Positions 1 to 7,782 of a stretch of 40,008 nt of DNA are shown here, in pieces. How positions within the stretch are numbered: the first letter of the stretch is position 1; the number at the start of each line of letters is the position of its first letter. The DNA comes from an uncultured Eubacteriales bacterium. GTDB taxonomy: Bacteria; Bacillota; Clostridia; Lachnospirales; Lachnospiraceae. The stretch is from the NCBI GenBank assembly GCA_900317515.1, contig ONHA01000026.1:1-40008 (forward strand), read 5' to 3'. The notes under the pieces are model-generated. The model saw nothing but the letters and a program-made list of their open reading frames with translations, ran no database searches and was not told the DNA's origin. Position numbers and translations under genes: made by a program.

Positions 1-68
1 GCACGGGTGATGTGCATGGTATCGCTTTTGTCCCGCTTGGGGCTTCCGTTCAAAACAAGTATTTTCAT
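1..68 (-). CDS. NAD(P)H-dependent FMN reductase / flavodoxin-like protein, N-terminus only
   Basis: Only the first 22 codons are in the window; the rest lies beyond the left edge. The visible peptide begins MKILVLNGSPKRDKSDT, a hydrophobic first beta strand followed by the GSPK-type phosphate-binding loop of the flavodoxin-like NADPH-dependent FMN reductase family. Such proteins bind FMN and reduce flavins, quinones or other small acceptors in the cytoplasm. Its ATG overlaps the TGA of the preceding hydrolase gene by four bases (ATGA), so translation is probably coupled. The family call rests on a short stretch and the specific substrate cannot be inferred. Confidence 0.72.
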   Translation of the reverse strand, partial: MKILVLNGSPKRDKSDTMHITR

Positions 69-673
69 CGTATGCTCCTTCCTTTTATGATCCAGTTATC
101 CAGAAACTGCATTTGCTCATCCGTGTGAAACCAGTGTTCTCCGCCGTCCATCACGGTTAATTCGGCGCCATGAGCCTTTGCAAATGCAGTGATCGTTTCA
201 TGCGATGTCAGGTTATCCCGGCTGCCATACAGGATCCTGGTCGGAACAGTCCATGAGGCAGGATGCTCGCGGACATAACACAGGTACTCCCAGGACAGAT
301 CTTCGCCGAACGAAGTGGGGATCACGCCTTTCTCTTTCAGTTCTCTCTCCGTTACATTGGCCCAGGACATCATGTTCAGGATCAGCTGCTCCATATCAAC
401 AACAGGAGAAATGAAATATGCGCTGCAGATCATCGCATCGATTCCGGCATTCATGCTGAAAAACGCGCCGATACTGTTGGCGATCAGATCGATACTGTCA
501 TATTTCGCTTTCAGTTTTATGACTGCCTCCCGGATTTCCTTCCCGGTTTCCCATGGTGTAAAGGTCTGATAATCCAATCCAATAACTTCACATTCAGGAA
601 ATAGCGGCATATAAAATTCGCTTTCCCCGGCACTGCCACCCTTGCCTTGGATATACAATACCACCTCATTCAT
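65..673 (-). CDS. Small alpha/beta hydrolase
   Basis: A 202-residue protein with the layout of a minimal alpha/beta hydrolase. An N-terminal strand (VVLYIQGKGG) carries the oxyanion loop. The nucleophile elbow NSIGAF supplies the serine near residue 68, the YGSRDNLT segment near residue 150 the probable acid, and GGEHWFH near residue 178 the histidine. The elbow departs from GxSxG in its first glycine, as in some small serine hydrolases. There is no signal peptide, so it is cytosolic. The substrate is unknown. I chose the ATG at 673 (MNEVV) because the tripeptide before it adds little; an ATG two codons upstream (679) is an alternative. The stop overlaps the start of the FMN reductase gene, suggesting one operon. 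Confidence 0.75.
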   Translation of the reverse strand: MNEVVLYIQGKGGSAGESEFYMPLFPECEVIGLDYQTFTPWETGKEIREAVIKLKAKYDSIDLIANSIGAFFSMNAGIDAMICSAYFISPVVDMEQLILNMMSWANVTERELKEKGVIPTSFGEDLSWEYLCYVREHPASWTVPTRILYGSRDNLTSHETITAFAKAHGAELTVMDGGEHWFHTDEQMQFLDNWIIKGRSIR

Positions 674-722
674 ATGCATAATGATCCCATTTACCTCCAG
701 ATCTTTTCCTCTCGTTCTTTTA

Positions 723-1649
723 TTAGCGGTGGACGTACATCCTTGTCATCCCCGGTTCGCCGTCGCCCTGCACCATGCAGAAAAACTCCCAGCCGTAACG
801 CTCGTAGAAGCCGGTGTGGTCGGTGACAAGATAGAGGGGAGAAATGCCCTTGCTGCGCATATCCTCTACCACTATGTTCAGCAGCCGTCCGGCGATCCCC
901 TGTCCGCGAAAAGCCTCTTCGGTGTAAACTGCGCAGACATTGGGCGTCAGATCCTTTCGGTCATGAAAATCGTTTTCGATCACGCCCATGCCGCCGATGA
1001 TTCTGTCCCCATTCAGGCATAGATACCAGCCATATTCCGTCTCCCGGTTCAGATAAGCCGTCATGCAGTCGAGATAGGCTTGCTCCGGGACGCCCCATTT
1101 GCTGTGGAACCACGCCGCAGCAGCATCCTTCAGCTCAGGCTCGTCCCGTAAAGTTATATACTTTCGGTGAATCGCATAATAGGTCAGATCCCGCTCGACA
1201 TCCAGATAGGTCAGTTCTTTCTCCGAGAAGTGATCGAAGGTCATGCCGGACTTCTCCATCACACGGCGGGAAGCGTCATTTCCGGTAAAGAAAGAGGCAT
1301 ATACTGTTTGCATTCCTTTCTCCCGGAACAGGTATTCAAGAAACCGTCTTACAGCCTCCGTTGCATAGCCCTGATTCCAGAACGCAGAGCCGATCCCGTA
1401 TCCGATCTCACAGGAATCCTCTTTTTCATCGAAGTACAGAATAATCCCGATGAGACGCCCGGTTTCCTTCAGGCGGATCGCAAACAGTTCCTGTCTTCCC
1501 GGATAGGAGGAAAAGTCAAAGTCCTCCAATGTATCCGCATATCGGCAAATAAAGTTCTCCAGGACCTTTTTGTCATGCGAGATATTGATAAAATAATCCT
1601 CTTTATCAGCCGCTCTGATTGGGTCTATAATCAGTCTTTCAGTCTCCAT
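723..1649 (-). CDS. Tandem GNAT acetyltransferase (two domains)
   Basis: A 308-residue fusion of two GNAT N-acetyltransferase domains. The first (about residues 1-160) is of the RimJ/RimL type, with METERLIIDPI at its start and a GYGIGSAFWNQGYATEA acetyl-CoA loop. The second (about 165-308) has the motif A sequence FRGQGIAGRLL and ends in a GFYERYGWE segment typical of motif B. Each domain would transfer an acetyl group from acetyl-CoA to an amine; substrates are unknown, and fused GNATs of this sort often act on small molecules or antibiotics. The start at 1649 is preferred over an ATG five codons earlier because it sits one base after the stop of the upstream GNAT gene and seven bases after a GAGGGG site. 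Confidence 0.82.
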   Translation of the reverse strand: METERLIIDPIRAADKEDYFINISHDKKVLENFICRYADTLEDFDFSSYPGRQELFAIRLKETGRLIGIILYFDEKEDSCEIGYGIGSAFWNQGYATEAVRRFLEYLFREKGMQTVYASFFTGNDASRRVMEKSGMTFDHFSEKELTYLDVERDLTYYAIHRKYITLRDEPELKDAAAAWFHSKWGVPEQAYLDCMTAYLNRETEYGWYLCLNGDRIIGGMGVIENDFHDRKDLTPNVCAVYTEEAFRGQGIAGRLLNIVVEDMRSKGISPLYLVTDHTGFYERYGWEFFCMVQGDGEPGMTRMYVHR

Positions 1650-1650
1650 G

Positions 1651-2028
1651 TTATTTCCCCTCATATTTCATCGGTGTAAACCGGATGCCGTTCACGGTCT
1701 TTTCTTCATCGGTCGGCACAAATCCAATCGCCTTATAGAAGGGGAGACCATACGGTGAGGAATTGAGGGTGATCGTCTCGTTCGGGTAGTCTTCAAGCAA
1801 CCGTCGAAACATTCGTGTGCCAATCCCGCGCCGGTGATACCTGCCGTCCACAAAGAAAAAACAGATATGTTTTCTGTCCGGCCTGATGGCGATCTCCCCG
1901 ATCAGCTTCCCTCCATCAAAAGCACCGTAATAGTGCAGGCCGGAAAGATACGCTTCATCGTGAAGACATTTTCGGAACTCCTCTGTCCCTTCTGCAGAGT
2001 AATCCGGGGATTCATATTCCGAGAACAC
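1651..2028 (-). CDS. GNAT acetyltransferase, apparently lacking its N-terminal strand
   Basis: A 125-residue single GNAT domain with a clear acetyl-CoA loop, HRRGIGTRMFRRLLED, near residues 64-79 and a C-terminal GLPFYKAIGF motif. Family members normally have about 20 residues before the VFSEYESPDYS segment, supplying strand 1. Here the frame upstream is open for only six codons (reading QVWAWV) before a stop, and the best start is a GTG at 2028 inside the end of the MATE gene, without a good ribosome site. The residues just upstream (W-V-V-F) still resemble the family, so the gene seems to have lost its 5' end by fusion of the MATE gene onto it. It may be non-functional or translated by coupling. 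Confidence 0.65.
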   Translation of the reverse strand: MFSEYESPDYSAEGTEEFRKCLHDEAYLSGLHYYGAFDGGKLIGEIAIRPDRKHICFFFVDGRYHRRGIGTRMFRRLLEDYPNETITLNSSPYGLPFYKAIGFVPTDEEKTVNGIRFTPMKYEGK

Positions 2029-3415
2029 GACCCACGCCCATACCTGTCAGGTTCTTAAGCCAGCGTTCCTTCTTCAGCCAGATATGGAATATCACGACTT
2101 TAATCAGGTCAATGAGTTTCACACAACCGTACATACCAACCGGCCCGATCATTGTAAACTTACCAAGCAGGATCACCATCGGGATCATCACCAACAATGT
2201 AAGCAATGAATCCGCATAAGCTCCCATAGCCGTGTCCCCTCCTGCTCTGGCCACAGCCTGTTGGGTATTCATATAAACCCACAGCGGCATGAACGCCGCC
2301 ATCAGGATAACCATACTTCGGCAGATAGCGACTGCGCTCCTGCTGAGCTTACCGAAAACAAGCGGGACAATCAGCGTCGTTCCGAACCCGAAGGCCATCA
2401 TTACAAGACCGAACACGACAGCTCCGGACAGCAGCCAGGTTTTTTCTTCCCTGGCTCTTTCCAGTTCCCCGGCACCCAGTGTTTTCCCGATAACCACACC
2501 AGTCGCAGAATAGATCCCGCCGAATGCCACGAAAAACAGATTAGCGATCGCAAAGCCCGAAGCCATGCCCGACACTACATCCGCTCCTCCTCTTCCGTTA
2601 TAAACAGCGGTTGTGATGGTTTCAGAGATCGCCCAGACCATCTCACAGAACAGAACAAGGAATCCTTTCACGAGTGTTTCGCGGAATTGTATCCGGTTGA
2701 TTTTCAGGAAATCAGCAGCCTTCACGGCAAATTCAGGCTTTGTACGGATGTAAATCACTACAAATATTGTTAATTCCAGTGCCCTTGCAATCACTGTAGC
2801 CAGCGCAGCCCCTTCGACGCCCATCTTCGGGAAACCCAGGTGCCCATAGATCAGCAGCCAGTTTAGTATTGTGTTGGTTAACGTAGCAGCGATAGTTACA
2901 TACAGAGGGATTCGGACCTTCCCTATGTCTCGAAGCGAACTGGCAATGCTTATTGATATAGTCACCGGAATACCTGTGAAGAACATAATGCGGATATATT
3001 TCACCGCTTCGTCCAGAATCGGTCCCGCCTGACTGTTTCCGACCAGCATCAGTGACAGCACCTGCCGCGGAAATGTCATACACACCAGGTAATACGGAAC
3101 AAATGCAGCAAGACCCATAATAAGCTTGTAACGGAAAGCCTGTCCCATTCCCTCACGGTTCCTGGCTCCATAAAACTGCGTCATAAAAATGCCGCCCGTC
3201 ATGCATATCGCATTGAGAAAAACCATAAACACAAACAGCAGCTGCCCGGCGACATTTACTCCGGACATAGACACATCCCCTAATCCGGAAACCATAAAAT
3301 TGTCAATAAGGGATACCAGGCTCTGGATCAGCTGCTGCAGCATGATCGGCACAGCAATGACCAGGGCATTTTTATAAAACATACCGGAACCGAATAGTCT
3401 GCTCCTGTAATTCAT
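2012..3415 (-). CDS. MATE family multidrug exporter
   Basis: A 467-residue polytopic membrane protein with about twelve hydrophobic segments and the two-fold MatE arrangement. The first repeat opens with IMLQQLIQSLVSLIDNFMVSGLG and the second begins near residue 240. MATE proteins expel cationic drugs or metabolites in exchange for Na+ or H+. The start at ATG 3415 is preferred to a TTG nine codons upstream that has no Shine-Dalgarno site; a GAGAGG lies about 15 bases before the ATG, further than ideal. The last codons overlap the 5' end of the truncated GNAT gene, and the C-terminal tail (MGVGRVLGI) is read from that DNA in another frame. The promoter carries the same operator word as the tetR promoter, so it is probably repressed by the TetR protein. 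Confidence 0.88.
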   Translation of the reverse strand: MNYRSRLFGSGMFYKNALVIAVPIMLQQLIQSLVSLIDNFMVSGLGDVSMSGVNVAGQLLFVFMVFLNAICMTGGIFMTQFYGARNREGMGQAFRYKLIMGLAAFVPYYLVCMTFPRQVLSLMLVGNSQAGPILDEAVKYIRIMFFTGIPVTISISIASSLRDIGKVRIPLYVTIAATLTNTILNWLLIYGHLGFPKMGVEGAALATVIARALELTIFVVIYIRTKPEFAVKAADFLKINRIQFRETLVKGFLVLFCEMVWAISETITTAVYNGRGGADVVSGMASGFAIANLFFVAFGGIYSATGVVIGKTLGAGELERAREEKTWLLSGAVVFGLVMMAFGFGTTLIVPLVFGKLSRSAVAICRSMVILMAAFMPLWVYMNTQQAVARAGGDTAMGAYADSLLTLLVMIPMVILLGKFTMIGPVGMYGCVKLIDLIKVVIFHIWLKKERWLKNLTGMGVGRVLGI

Positions 3416-3525
3416 TTCGTTTGACTTTAACCTCTCTTTCAAATTACATCGAATTTATGCATTCCCCATAAAACTGTCATGGAGATTGGAAAGACTTTAT
3501 TCTTCATCGCTAACCCTTCTTTAGC

Positions 3526-3553
3526 ATCCTATCGTTCGTTAGTTATATGTTAA
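3526..3553 (-). promoter_or_regulatory. MATE gene promoter with TetR operator
   Basis: Reading the minus strand, TTAACA (3548-3553) and TAGGAT (3526-3531) are 16 bases apart and 110 bases before the MATE start. Between and across them is the imperfect palindrome CTATCG-TT-CGTTAG (plus-strand 3529-3542). The 12-base word TCGTTCGTTAGT (3532-3543) recurs exactly in the tetR promoter at 4294-4305. A repressor bound here would block RNA polymerase directly. Confidence 0.6.
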
Positions 3554-3590
3554 AAAATAATGCCGGCCAGCTATATGCAATCTGACCGGC
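3552..3590 (-). terminator. Rho-independent terminator after tetR
   Basis: On the minus strand a nine-pair stem GCCGGTCAG/CTGGCCGGC (one G-U pair, 11-base loop) is followed by ATTATTTTTT. It ends the tetR transcript 24 bases after its stop and lies immediately before the -35 box of the MATE promoter, so the two genes are transcribed separately. Confidence 0.78.
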
Positions 3591-3613
3591 TCCGGCAATT
3601 CTATTTGCCGACT

Positions 3614-4231
3614 TTATTTCCGGTAGATATTAAAAAATTGTATTACATGCTTTCGAATCAGTTCCATCACTTCATCTTCCCTTTCCGGCTCTCTGTCACA
3701 AAGATTGATCCATACTGTAATCGGTGAAGAAAACTGTGCGGCCATAATTTCAGGATCTGCATTCTTCAGCACTCCATCCCGCATCAGAAATCTCATCATG
3801 CCGGAAAAATAGGACATCACGCCCTCATAATTTTGCCTGGTCTGAAGAACCGCCATTTCCTGATTTCGGAACTGTTCTATCATAAGCATCTTCCGACCCT
3901 TTTTTATATGAGGATCATGGAGGATATACCGGATCTGTCCCATCACGTTATCTGCCGCCTCTTCTGCAGTCATTTTCTGTTTATCCTTAGTAAAAGCAGG
4001 ATCATCCCAGTTTGCTCTGGCAAAAATTGAATGCTTTGCATACCCACCCAGTACCGTATCCACCACTGTCTCCAGGATTTCATGCTTATTAGCAAAATGG
4101 CTGTAAAGAGATGCTTTACGGATTCCGACAGCATCCGCAAGCTGTGAGATACTGGTTGCCTCGTATCCATTTACAGAAAACAAATCCAGTGCCGCCTCTA
4201 TGATTTCTTCCCTGGTATTGTTCTTCTCCAT
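3614..4231 (-). CDS. TetR/AcrR family transcriptional repressor
   Basis: A 205-residue regulator. The N-terminal helix-turn-helix is clear: REEIIEAALDLFSVNGYEATS, then SQLADAVGIRKASLYSHFANK near residues 28-50. The rest is an all-helical ligand-binding domain with no recognisable ligand signature. TetR proteins repress efflux genes until a toxic ligand binds. The ATG at 4231 is preferred over a GTG at 4240 because GGAAGAGAG lies about eight bases before it. It is followed by its own terminator and then the MATE exporter. Both promoters contain the same 12-base operator word, so this is most simply a local autoregulated drug-efflux switch. Confidence 0.9.
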   Translation of the reverse strand: MEKNNTREEIIEAALDLFSVNGYEATSISQLADAVGIRKASLYSHFANKHEILETVVDTVLGGYAKHSIFARANWDDPAFTKDKQKMTAEEAADNVMGQIRYILHDPHIKKGRKMLMIEQFRNQEMAVLQTRQNYEGVMSYFSGMMRFLMRDGVLKNADPEIMAAQFSSPITVWINLCDREPEREDEVMELIRKHVIQFFNIYRK

Positions 4232-4279
4232 ATTGATCACTCTCTTCCAAAACGATAATGACAGATATCCGTGACTTTT

Positions 4280-4308
4280 ATAATAACTACCGTTCGTTCG
4301 TTAGTCAA
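4280..4308 (-). promoter_or_regulatory. tetR promoter with operator in the spacer
   Basis: Minus-strand TTGACT (4303-4308) and TATTAT (4280-4285) are exactly 17 bases apart. The imperfect palindrome ACTACCG-TTCGTT-CGTTAGT (plus-strand 4286-4305) fills the spacer and touches the -35 box. This geometry is typical of TetR autorepression. Confidence 0.72.
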
Positions 4309-4351
4309 TAGCTATTTTTATATTTTCATTTCCATTTCACAAATCAGCGAA

Positions 4352-4483
4352 TCAGAGCATTTGTCTATACAAATACACGATTTCCGTTCTCTGCTCTGCT
4401 GAGATCCCGTAAGCCAGCATGTTCTGATTGGTGACTACGGAAGTCATTTTGCCGCCGAATATAACTTCGACTGTTCCGGTCAT
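4352..4483 (-). other. Unidentified 43-codon reading frame in a gene-poor stretch
   Basis: The interval 4309-4590 has no normal gene. It contains one short minus-strand frame starting MTGTVEVIFGGK and ending IVYLYRQML before a TGA. The composition looks protein-like, and the frame stays open about 27 codons upstream of the ATG, which would fit the C-terminal remnant of a larger, deleted gene. No good ribosome-binding site precedes the ATG, and a small GCGGCT/AGCCGC hairpin lies just upstream. I do not recognise the family. Treat it as a possible pseudogene fragment or a chance frame. Confidence 0.3.
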
Positions 4484-4590
4484 CTCGCGGCTCAGCCGCT
4501 CGCTGAACGTTGGCCGTCGAATACATGCTGGTGCCCTAAAGGACTAGCTTTGCGTCGCAAGCACCGCATGCGCTCTCCGGCTTATCGCTC

Positions 4591-4630
4591 AAATGAAAAC
4601 AGCCCCAAGGTTTTTGCTTCCTCAGGGCTG
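4591..4630 (-). terminator. Rho-independent terminator after lysS
   Basis: An 11-pair stem (CAGCCCTGAGG with CCTTGGGGCTG, two G-U pairs, nine-base loop) is followed by TTTTCATTT. It ends the greA-lysS transcript. The T tract is also a copy of the dispersed AAATGAAAAC word in its reverse orientation. Confidence 0.8.
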
Positions 4631-4664
4631 CCGTCATGTGTCATTTTTTAATTTTTAAACCGTC

Positions 4665-6167
4665 TCAATCCTTCACAGTCTTCATCGTCGGGAAAAGGAG
4701 CACGTCTCTGATCGCCTCCGCCCCCGTAAACAGCATCACCATGCGGTCGATGCCGTAGCCGATGCCGCCCGTCGGCGGCATGCCGATCTCGAGCGCGTTC
4801 AGGAAATCCTCGTCCGTGTGGTTGGCCTCCTCGTCGCCGGCGGCAAATGCCTCCTCCTGGGCGGCGAAGCGCTCGCGCTGGTCAATCGGGTCATTGAGCT
4901 CGGAGTAGGCGTTGCACATCTCCCAGCCGTTCATGAACATCTCGAAGCGGAGAACCTTGCCCGGGTTCTCCGGATCCTTCTTGGTCAGCGGGCTGATCTC
5001 GATCGGATGGCCGGTCAGGAAGGTCGGCTGGATCAGGTGCTCCTCGACGTACTCGTCGAAGAAGAGGTTCAGGATGTCGCCGACTTTGTGGTGCTTCTCG
5101 TAGTGGATGTCGCGCTCGTCACAGAGGGCGCGAGCCTCCTCGATCGTCTTCACCTCGTCGAAATCGACGCCCGAGTACTTCTTGACCGCCTCGGTCATCG
5201 TCATCCGCGCGAACGGCTTGCCGAGGTCGATTTCATGATCCTTGTAGTGAAGGAGGGTTGTGCCCAGGACTTCCTGCGCAACCGTGCGGTACATATCCTC
5301 GGTCAGGCGCATCATGCCCTCGTAGTCCGTGTAAGCCTGGTAGAGCTCCATCAGGGTGAACTCCGGGTTGTGCTTGATATCAAGGCCCTCGTTGCGGAAG
5401 ACGCGGCCGATCTCGTAGACGCGCTCAAGGCCGCCGACGATCAGGCGCTTTAAGTAGAGCTCCAGGGAAATGCGGAGCTTCTTGTCCTCGTCCAGCGCAT
5501 TGAAATGCGTGGTGAACGGGCGGGCTGCCGCGCCGCCGGCATTTTCGACCAGCATCGGCGTCTCGACCTCCATGAAGCCGCGCTCATCGAGGTAGCGGCG
5601 GATCGCGGAGATAATCTTGGAACGCTTGACGAAGACGTCCTTCGACTCCGGATTCATGATGAGGTCAACGTAGCGCTGACGGTAGCGAAGGTCCGTGTTG
5701 GTAAGGCCGTGGAACTTCTCCGGCAGGATCTGCAGGCTCTTGGAGAGGAGCGTGACCTCCTTAGCGTGGATCGAGCGCTCACCCTTCTGTGTGGTGAAGA
5801 CGAAGCCCTTCACGCCGACGATGTCGCCGATGTCGAGCTTCTTGAAGTCCTTGTAGGCTTCCTCGCCGAGGTCGTCGCGGGTTATGTAAACCTGTATGTT
5901 ACCCTTAAGATCCTGGACATTCGCAAAGGAGGCCTTGCCCATGACTCGCTTGGCCATGAGGCGGCCGGCGATGGAGACATTTTTGCCCTCGTAGGCCTCG
6001 TAGTTATCCTTGATATCCTGGGTGTGCTCCGTCTGGTCATAGGTCACGATCTCGTAGGGGTTCTTCCCTGCCGCGACGAGCTCCGCGAGCTTCTCACGGC
6101 GCACCTTGCGGAGCTGGTTCAAATCCTGCTGGGGAGCGTTTGCCGCCTTCTTTGCATTTTCTGCCAT
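4665..6167 (-). CDS. lysS: Lysyl-tRNA synthetase, class II
   Basis: A 500-residue enzyme of normal length that charges tRNA-Lys with lysine using ATP. Residues about 55-165 form the N-terminal OB-fold anticodon-binding domain (VSIAGRLMAKRVMGKASFANVQD). The rest is the class II catalytic core: motif 2 FRNEGLDIKHNPEFT, and motif 3 GIGYGIDRMVMLFTG close to the C-terminus. A strong AAGGAG site lies seven bases before the ATG. It follows greA by 51 bases, separated by a short hairpin with a weak T tract, so it is probably co-transcribed from the greA promoter with some attenuation. No T-box leader is visible. Confidence 0.97.
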   Translation of the reverse strand: MAENAKKAANAPQQDLNQLRKVRREKLAELVAAGKNPYEIVTYDQTEHTQDIKDNYEAYEGKNVSIAGRLMAKRVMGKASFANVQDLKGNIQVYITRDDLGEEAYKDFKKLDIGDIVGVKGFVFTTQKGERSIHAKEVTLLSKSLQILPEKFHGLTNTDLRYRQRYVDLIMNPESKDVFVKRSKIISAIRRYLDERGFMEVETPMLVENAGGAAARPFTTHFNALDEDKKLRISLELYLKRLIVGGLERVYEIGRVFRNEGLDIKHNPEFTLMELYQAYTDYEGMMRLTEDMYRTVAQEVLGTTLLHYKDHEIDLGKPFARMTMTEAVKKYSGVDFDEVKTIEEARALCDERDIHYEKHHKVGDILNLFFDEYVEEHLIQPTFLTGHPIEISPLTKKDPENPGKVLRFEMFMNGWEMCNAYSELNDPIDQRERFAAQEEAFAAGDEEANHTDEDFLNALEIGMPPTGGIGYGIDRMVMLFTGAEAIRDVLLFPTMKTVKD

Positions 6168-6186
6168 TGTTTCTCTCCTTATATGT

Positions 6187-6212
6187 AAAAGAAGCCGCGG
6201 TTTATCCGCGGC
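6187..6212 (-). terminator. Hairpin with weak T tract between greA and lysS
   Basis: The minus strand reads GCCGCGG-ATAAA-CCGCGGC followed by TTCTTTT. The seven-pair all-GC stem and interrupted T tract suggest partial termination or a processing site, ending only about 20 bases before the lysS start. It could lower lysS expression relative to greA. Confidence 0.55.
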
Positions 6213-6218
6213 ATAAAT

Positions 6219-6710
6219 TCAAACGTTTCTCGTGATCTCGAGGACTCTGTAGTGATCCGTATCGCCGAGCGGTGTATCAACATCCACGGTGTCGCCGATC
6301 GATGCGCCGATGAGGGCGCGGCCGAGCGGGGATTCATTGGAAATGAGACCCTTCAGGCTGTTCGCCTCCGTGGAGCCGACGATCGCGTATTCGACTTCCT
6401 CATCATATGTCTCATCGTAGAGCTTCACCTTGCATCCGACGTTGATCGTGTTGATGCTGGCTTCATCTTCGACGACGACTTCGACGTTCTTTAAGATCTT
6501 CTCGATCTCCTCGATACGCGCCTCGATATCTCTCTGTTCGTCTTTTGCTGCGTCATATTCTGCATTTTCCGAAAGGTCGCCCTGTTCGCGCGCTTCCTTG
6601 ATCTTCTGGGAGATCATCTTGCGCTGGTTGACTTTCAGATCTGTAAGTTCATCTTCGAGCTTTTTAAGCCCGGCATAGGTGAGTATATTTTTCTTTACTC
6701 CTTCTGCCAT
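6219..6710 (-). CDS. greA: Transcription elongation factor GreA
   Basis: A 163-residue protein of typical GreA length. The N-terminal antiparallel coiled coil (about residues 10-80) carries the acidic tip GDLSENAEYDAAK, whose Asp and Glu reach into the RNA polymerase secondary channel and stimulate cleavage of backtracked RNA. The C-terminal FKBP-like domain (about 85-160) contains ISNESPLGRALIGASIGD. A GGAGGTG site lies six bases before the ATG. It is the first gene of a greA-lysS operon, with a consensus promoter 40-70 bases upstream. Confidence 0.97.
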   Translation of the reverse strand: MAEGVKKNILTYAGLKKLEDELTDLKVNQRKMISQKIKEAREQGDLSENAEYDAAKDEQRDIEARIEEIEKILKNVEVVVEDEASINTINVGCKVKLYDETYDEEVEYAIVGSTEANSLKGLISNESPLGRALIGASIGDTVDVDTPLGDTDHYRVLEITRNV

Positions 6711-6753
6711 TATCCACCTCCGTACCTGAATCCCGACAATTGTGCATTAGTGA

Positions 6754-6782
6754 ATTATAATCACGAACTTTCACAATGTCAA
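6754..6782 (-). promoter_or_regulatory. Consensus sigma-A promoter of greA-lysS
   Basis: The minus strand has a perfect TTGACA (6777-6782), a 17-base spacer and a perfect TATAAT (6754-6759), 43 bases before the greA start. It sits between the end of dusB and greA, so greA-lysS has its own strong constitutive start. Confidence 0.9.
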
Positions 6783-6807
6783 GCAAAATAAGGCTTTGTT
6801 TCTCTCT

Positions 6808-7782
6808 TTATGAGCGAAGCCAGCCGTTAAGAACATCCTGCATCTCCTCGAAGGACATGACCTCGTTGATCCGGGCTCTGAGCCTCGAGGAGTTCTCAAA
6901 CCCCTGGGTGTACCAGGCGACGTGCTTGCGCATCTCGAGGATCCCCAGCCGGTCGCCCTTTAAGGCAAGCTGCATCCTCGCGTGCCTGAGCATGAGCGAA
7001 ACGACTTCCTCCTTCGAGGGTCTCTCCGGGATCGTCCCGTTTTCGTAAAATGAAAGGCAGTCCCGAAAAAGCCACGGATTCCCCTGGGCGGCCCGGGCGA
7101 TCATCACATAATCGCACCCGGTCTCCTCCATGATTGCGGCCGCCCGCGCGGGCGAGGTCACGTCTCCGTTTCCGATGACCGGGATCTTCACCGCATCCTT
7201 CACCCGTCTGATGATCCCCCAGTCGGCCTTCCCCGAGTAGTACTGCTCGCGGGTCCTTCCGTGGACCGCCACTGCGTCCGCGCCGGCCTCCTCGAGAGCG
7301 CAGGCCATCTCGACCGCGTTGATCTCTTCCGCGGAAAAACCTGCCCGGATCTTCACCGTGACAGGCTTCTTCGTGACCGCTTTTACCGCTTTTACGATGG
7401 CCGCCGCCCCCGGGATATCCCGCATCAGGGCGGAGCCTTCATTGTTCTTTACGATCTTCGGGACCGGGCAGCCCATGTTGATGTCGATGATCTCGCAGGG
7501 CACGTCCTTAAGCTTCTCCGCCGCGAAGGCCATGACCTCCGGATCCGGTCCGAAGAGCTGCATGGATACGGGGTGTTCATTTTCCGAGATACCGACAAGT
7601 TCCCAGGTCTTGCGGTTCCCGTGGTAGACCGCGTTGGCACTCACCATCTCCATGCAGACGAGGGCGGCGCCCATCTCCCGGCAGATCATCCGGAAGGGCA
7701 TGTCCGTCACACCCGCCATCGGGCCCAGAATAAACGGATTATCGAGCTTCACACTGCCGATCGGGGGAAGTTCACGCTTCAT
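6808..7782 (-). CDS. dusB: tRNA-dihydrouridine synthase (DusB type)
   Basis: A 324-residue flavoenzyme that reduces specific uridines in tRNA to dihydrouridine with FMN and NADPH. The TIM-barrel start LGPMAGVTDMPFR binds FMN. INMGCPVPKIVKNNEGSAL near residue 100 carries the catalytic Cys of the MGCP motif. Further FMN contacts are in VKIRAG, VHGRTREQYYSG and IGNGD. The start at 7782 (MKREL) is preferred to an ATG 11 codons upstream because GGAGGG lies five bases before it. The gene overlaps the end of the DUF6145-like gene by 11 bases and is the last gene of the argF operon. Confidence 0.93.
   Translation of the reverse strand: MKRELPPIGSVKLDNPFILGPMAGVTDMPFRMICREMGAALVCMEMVSANAVYHGNRKTWELVGISENEHPVSMQLFGPDPEVMAFAAEKLKDVPCEIIDINMGCPVPKIVKNNEGSALMRDIPGAAAIVKAVKAVTKKPVTVKIRAGFSAEEINAVEMACALEEAGADAVAVHGRTREQYYSGKADWGIIRRVKDAVKIPVIGNGDVTSPARAAAIMEETGCDYVMIARAAQGNPWLFRDCLSFYENGTIPERPSKEEVVSLMLRHARMQLALKGDRLGILEMRKHVAWYTQGFENSSRLRARINEVMSFEEMQDVLNGWLRS

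Noticed and set aside
6168-6218. T-box or riboswitch upstream of lysS
   Set aside because: The 51-base interval is far too short for a T-box and holds only a simple hairpin.
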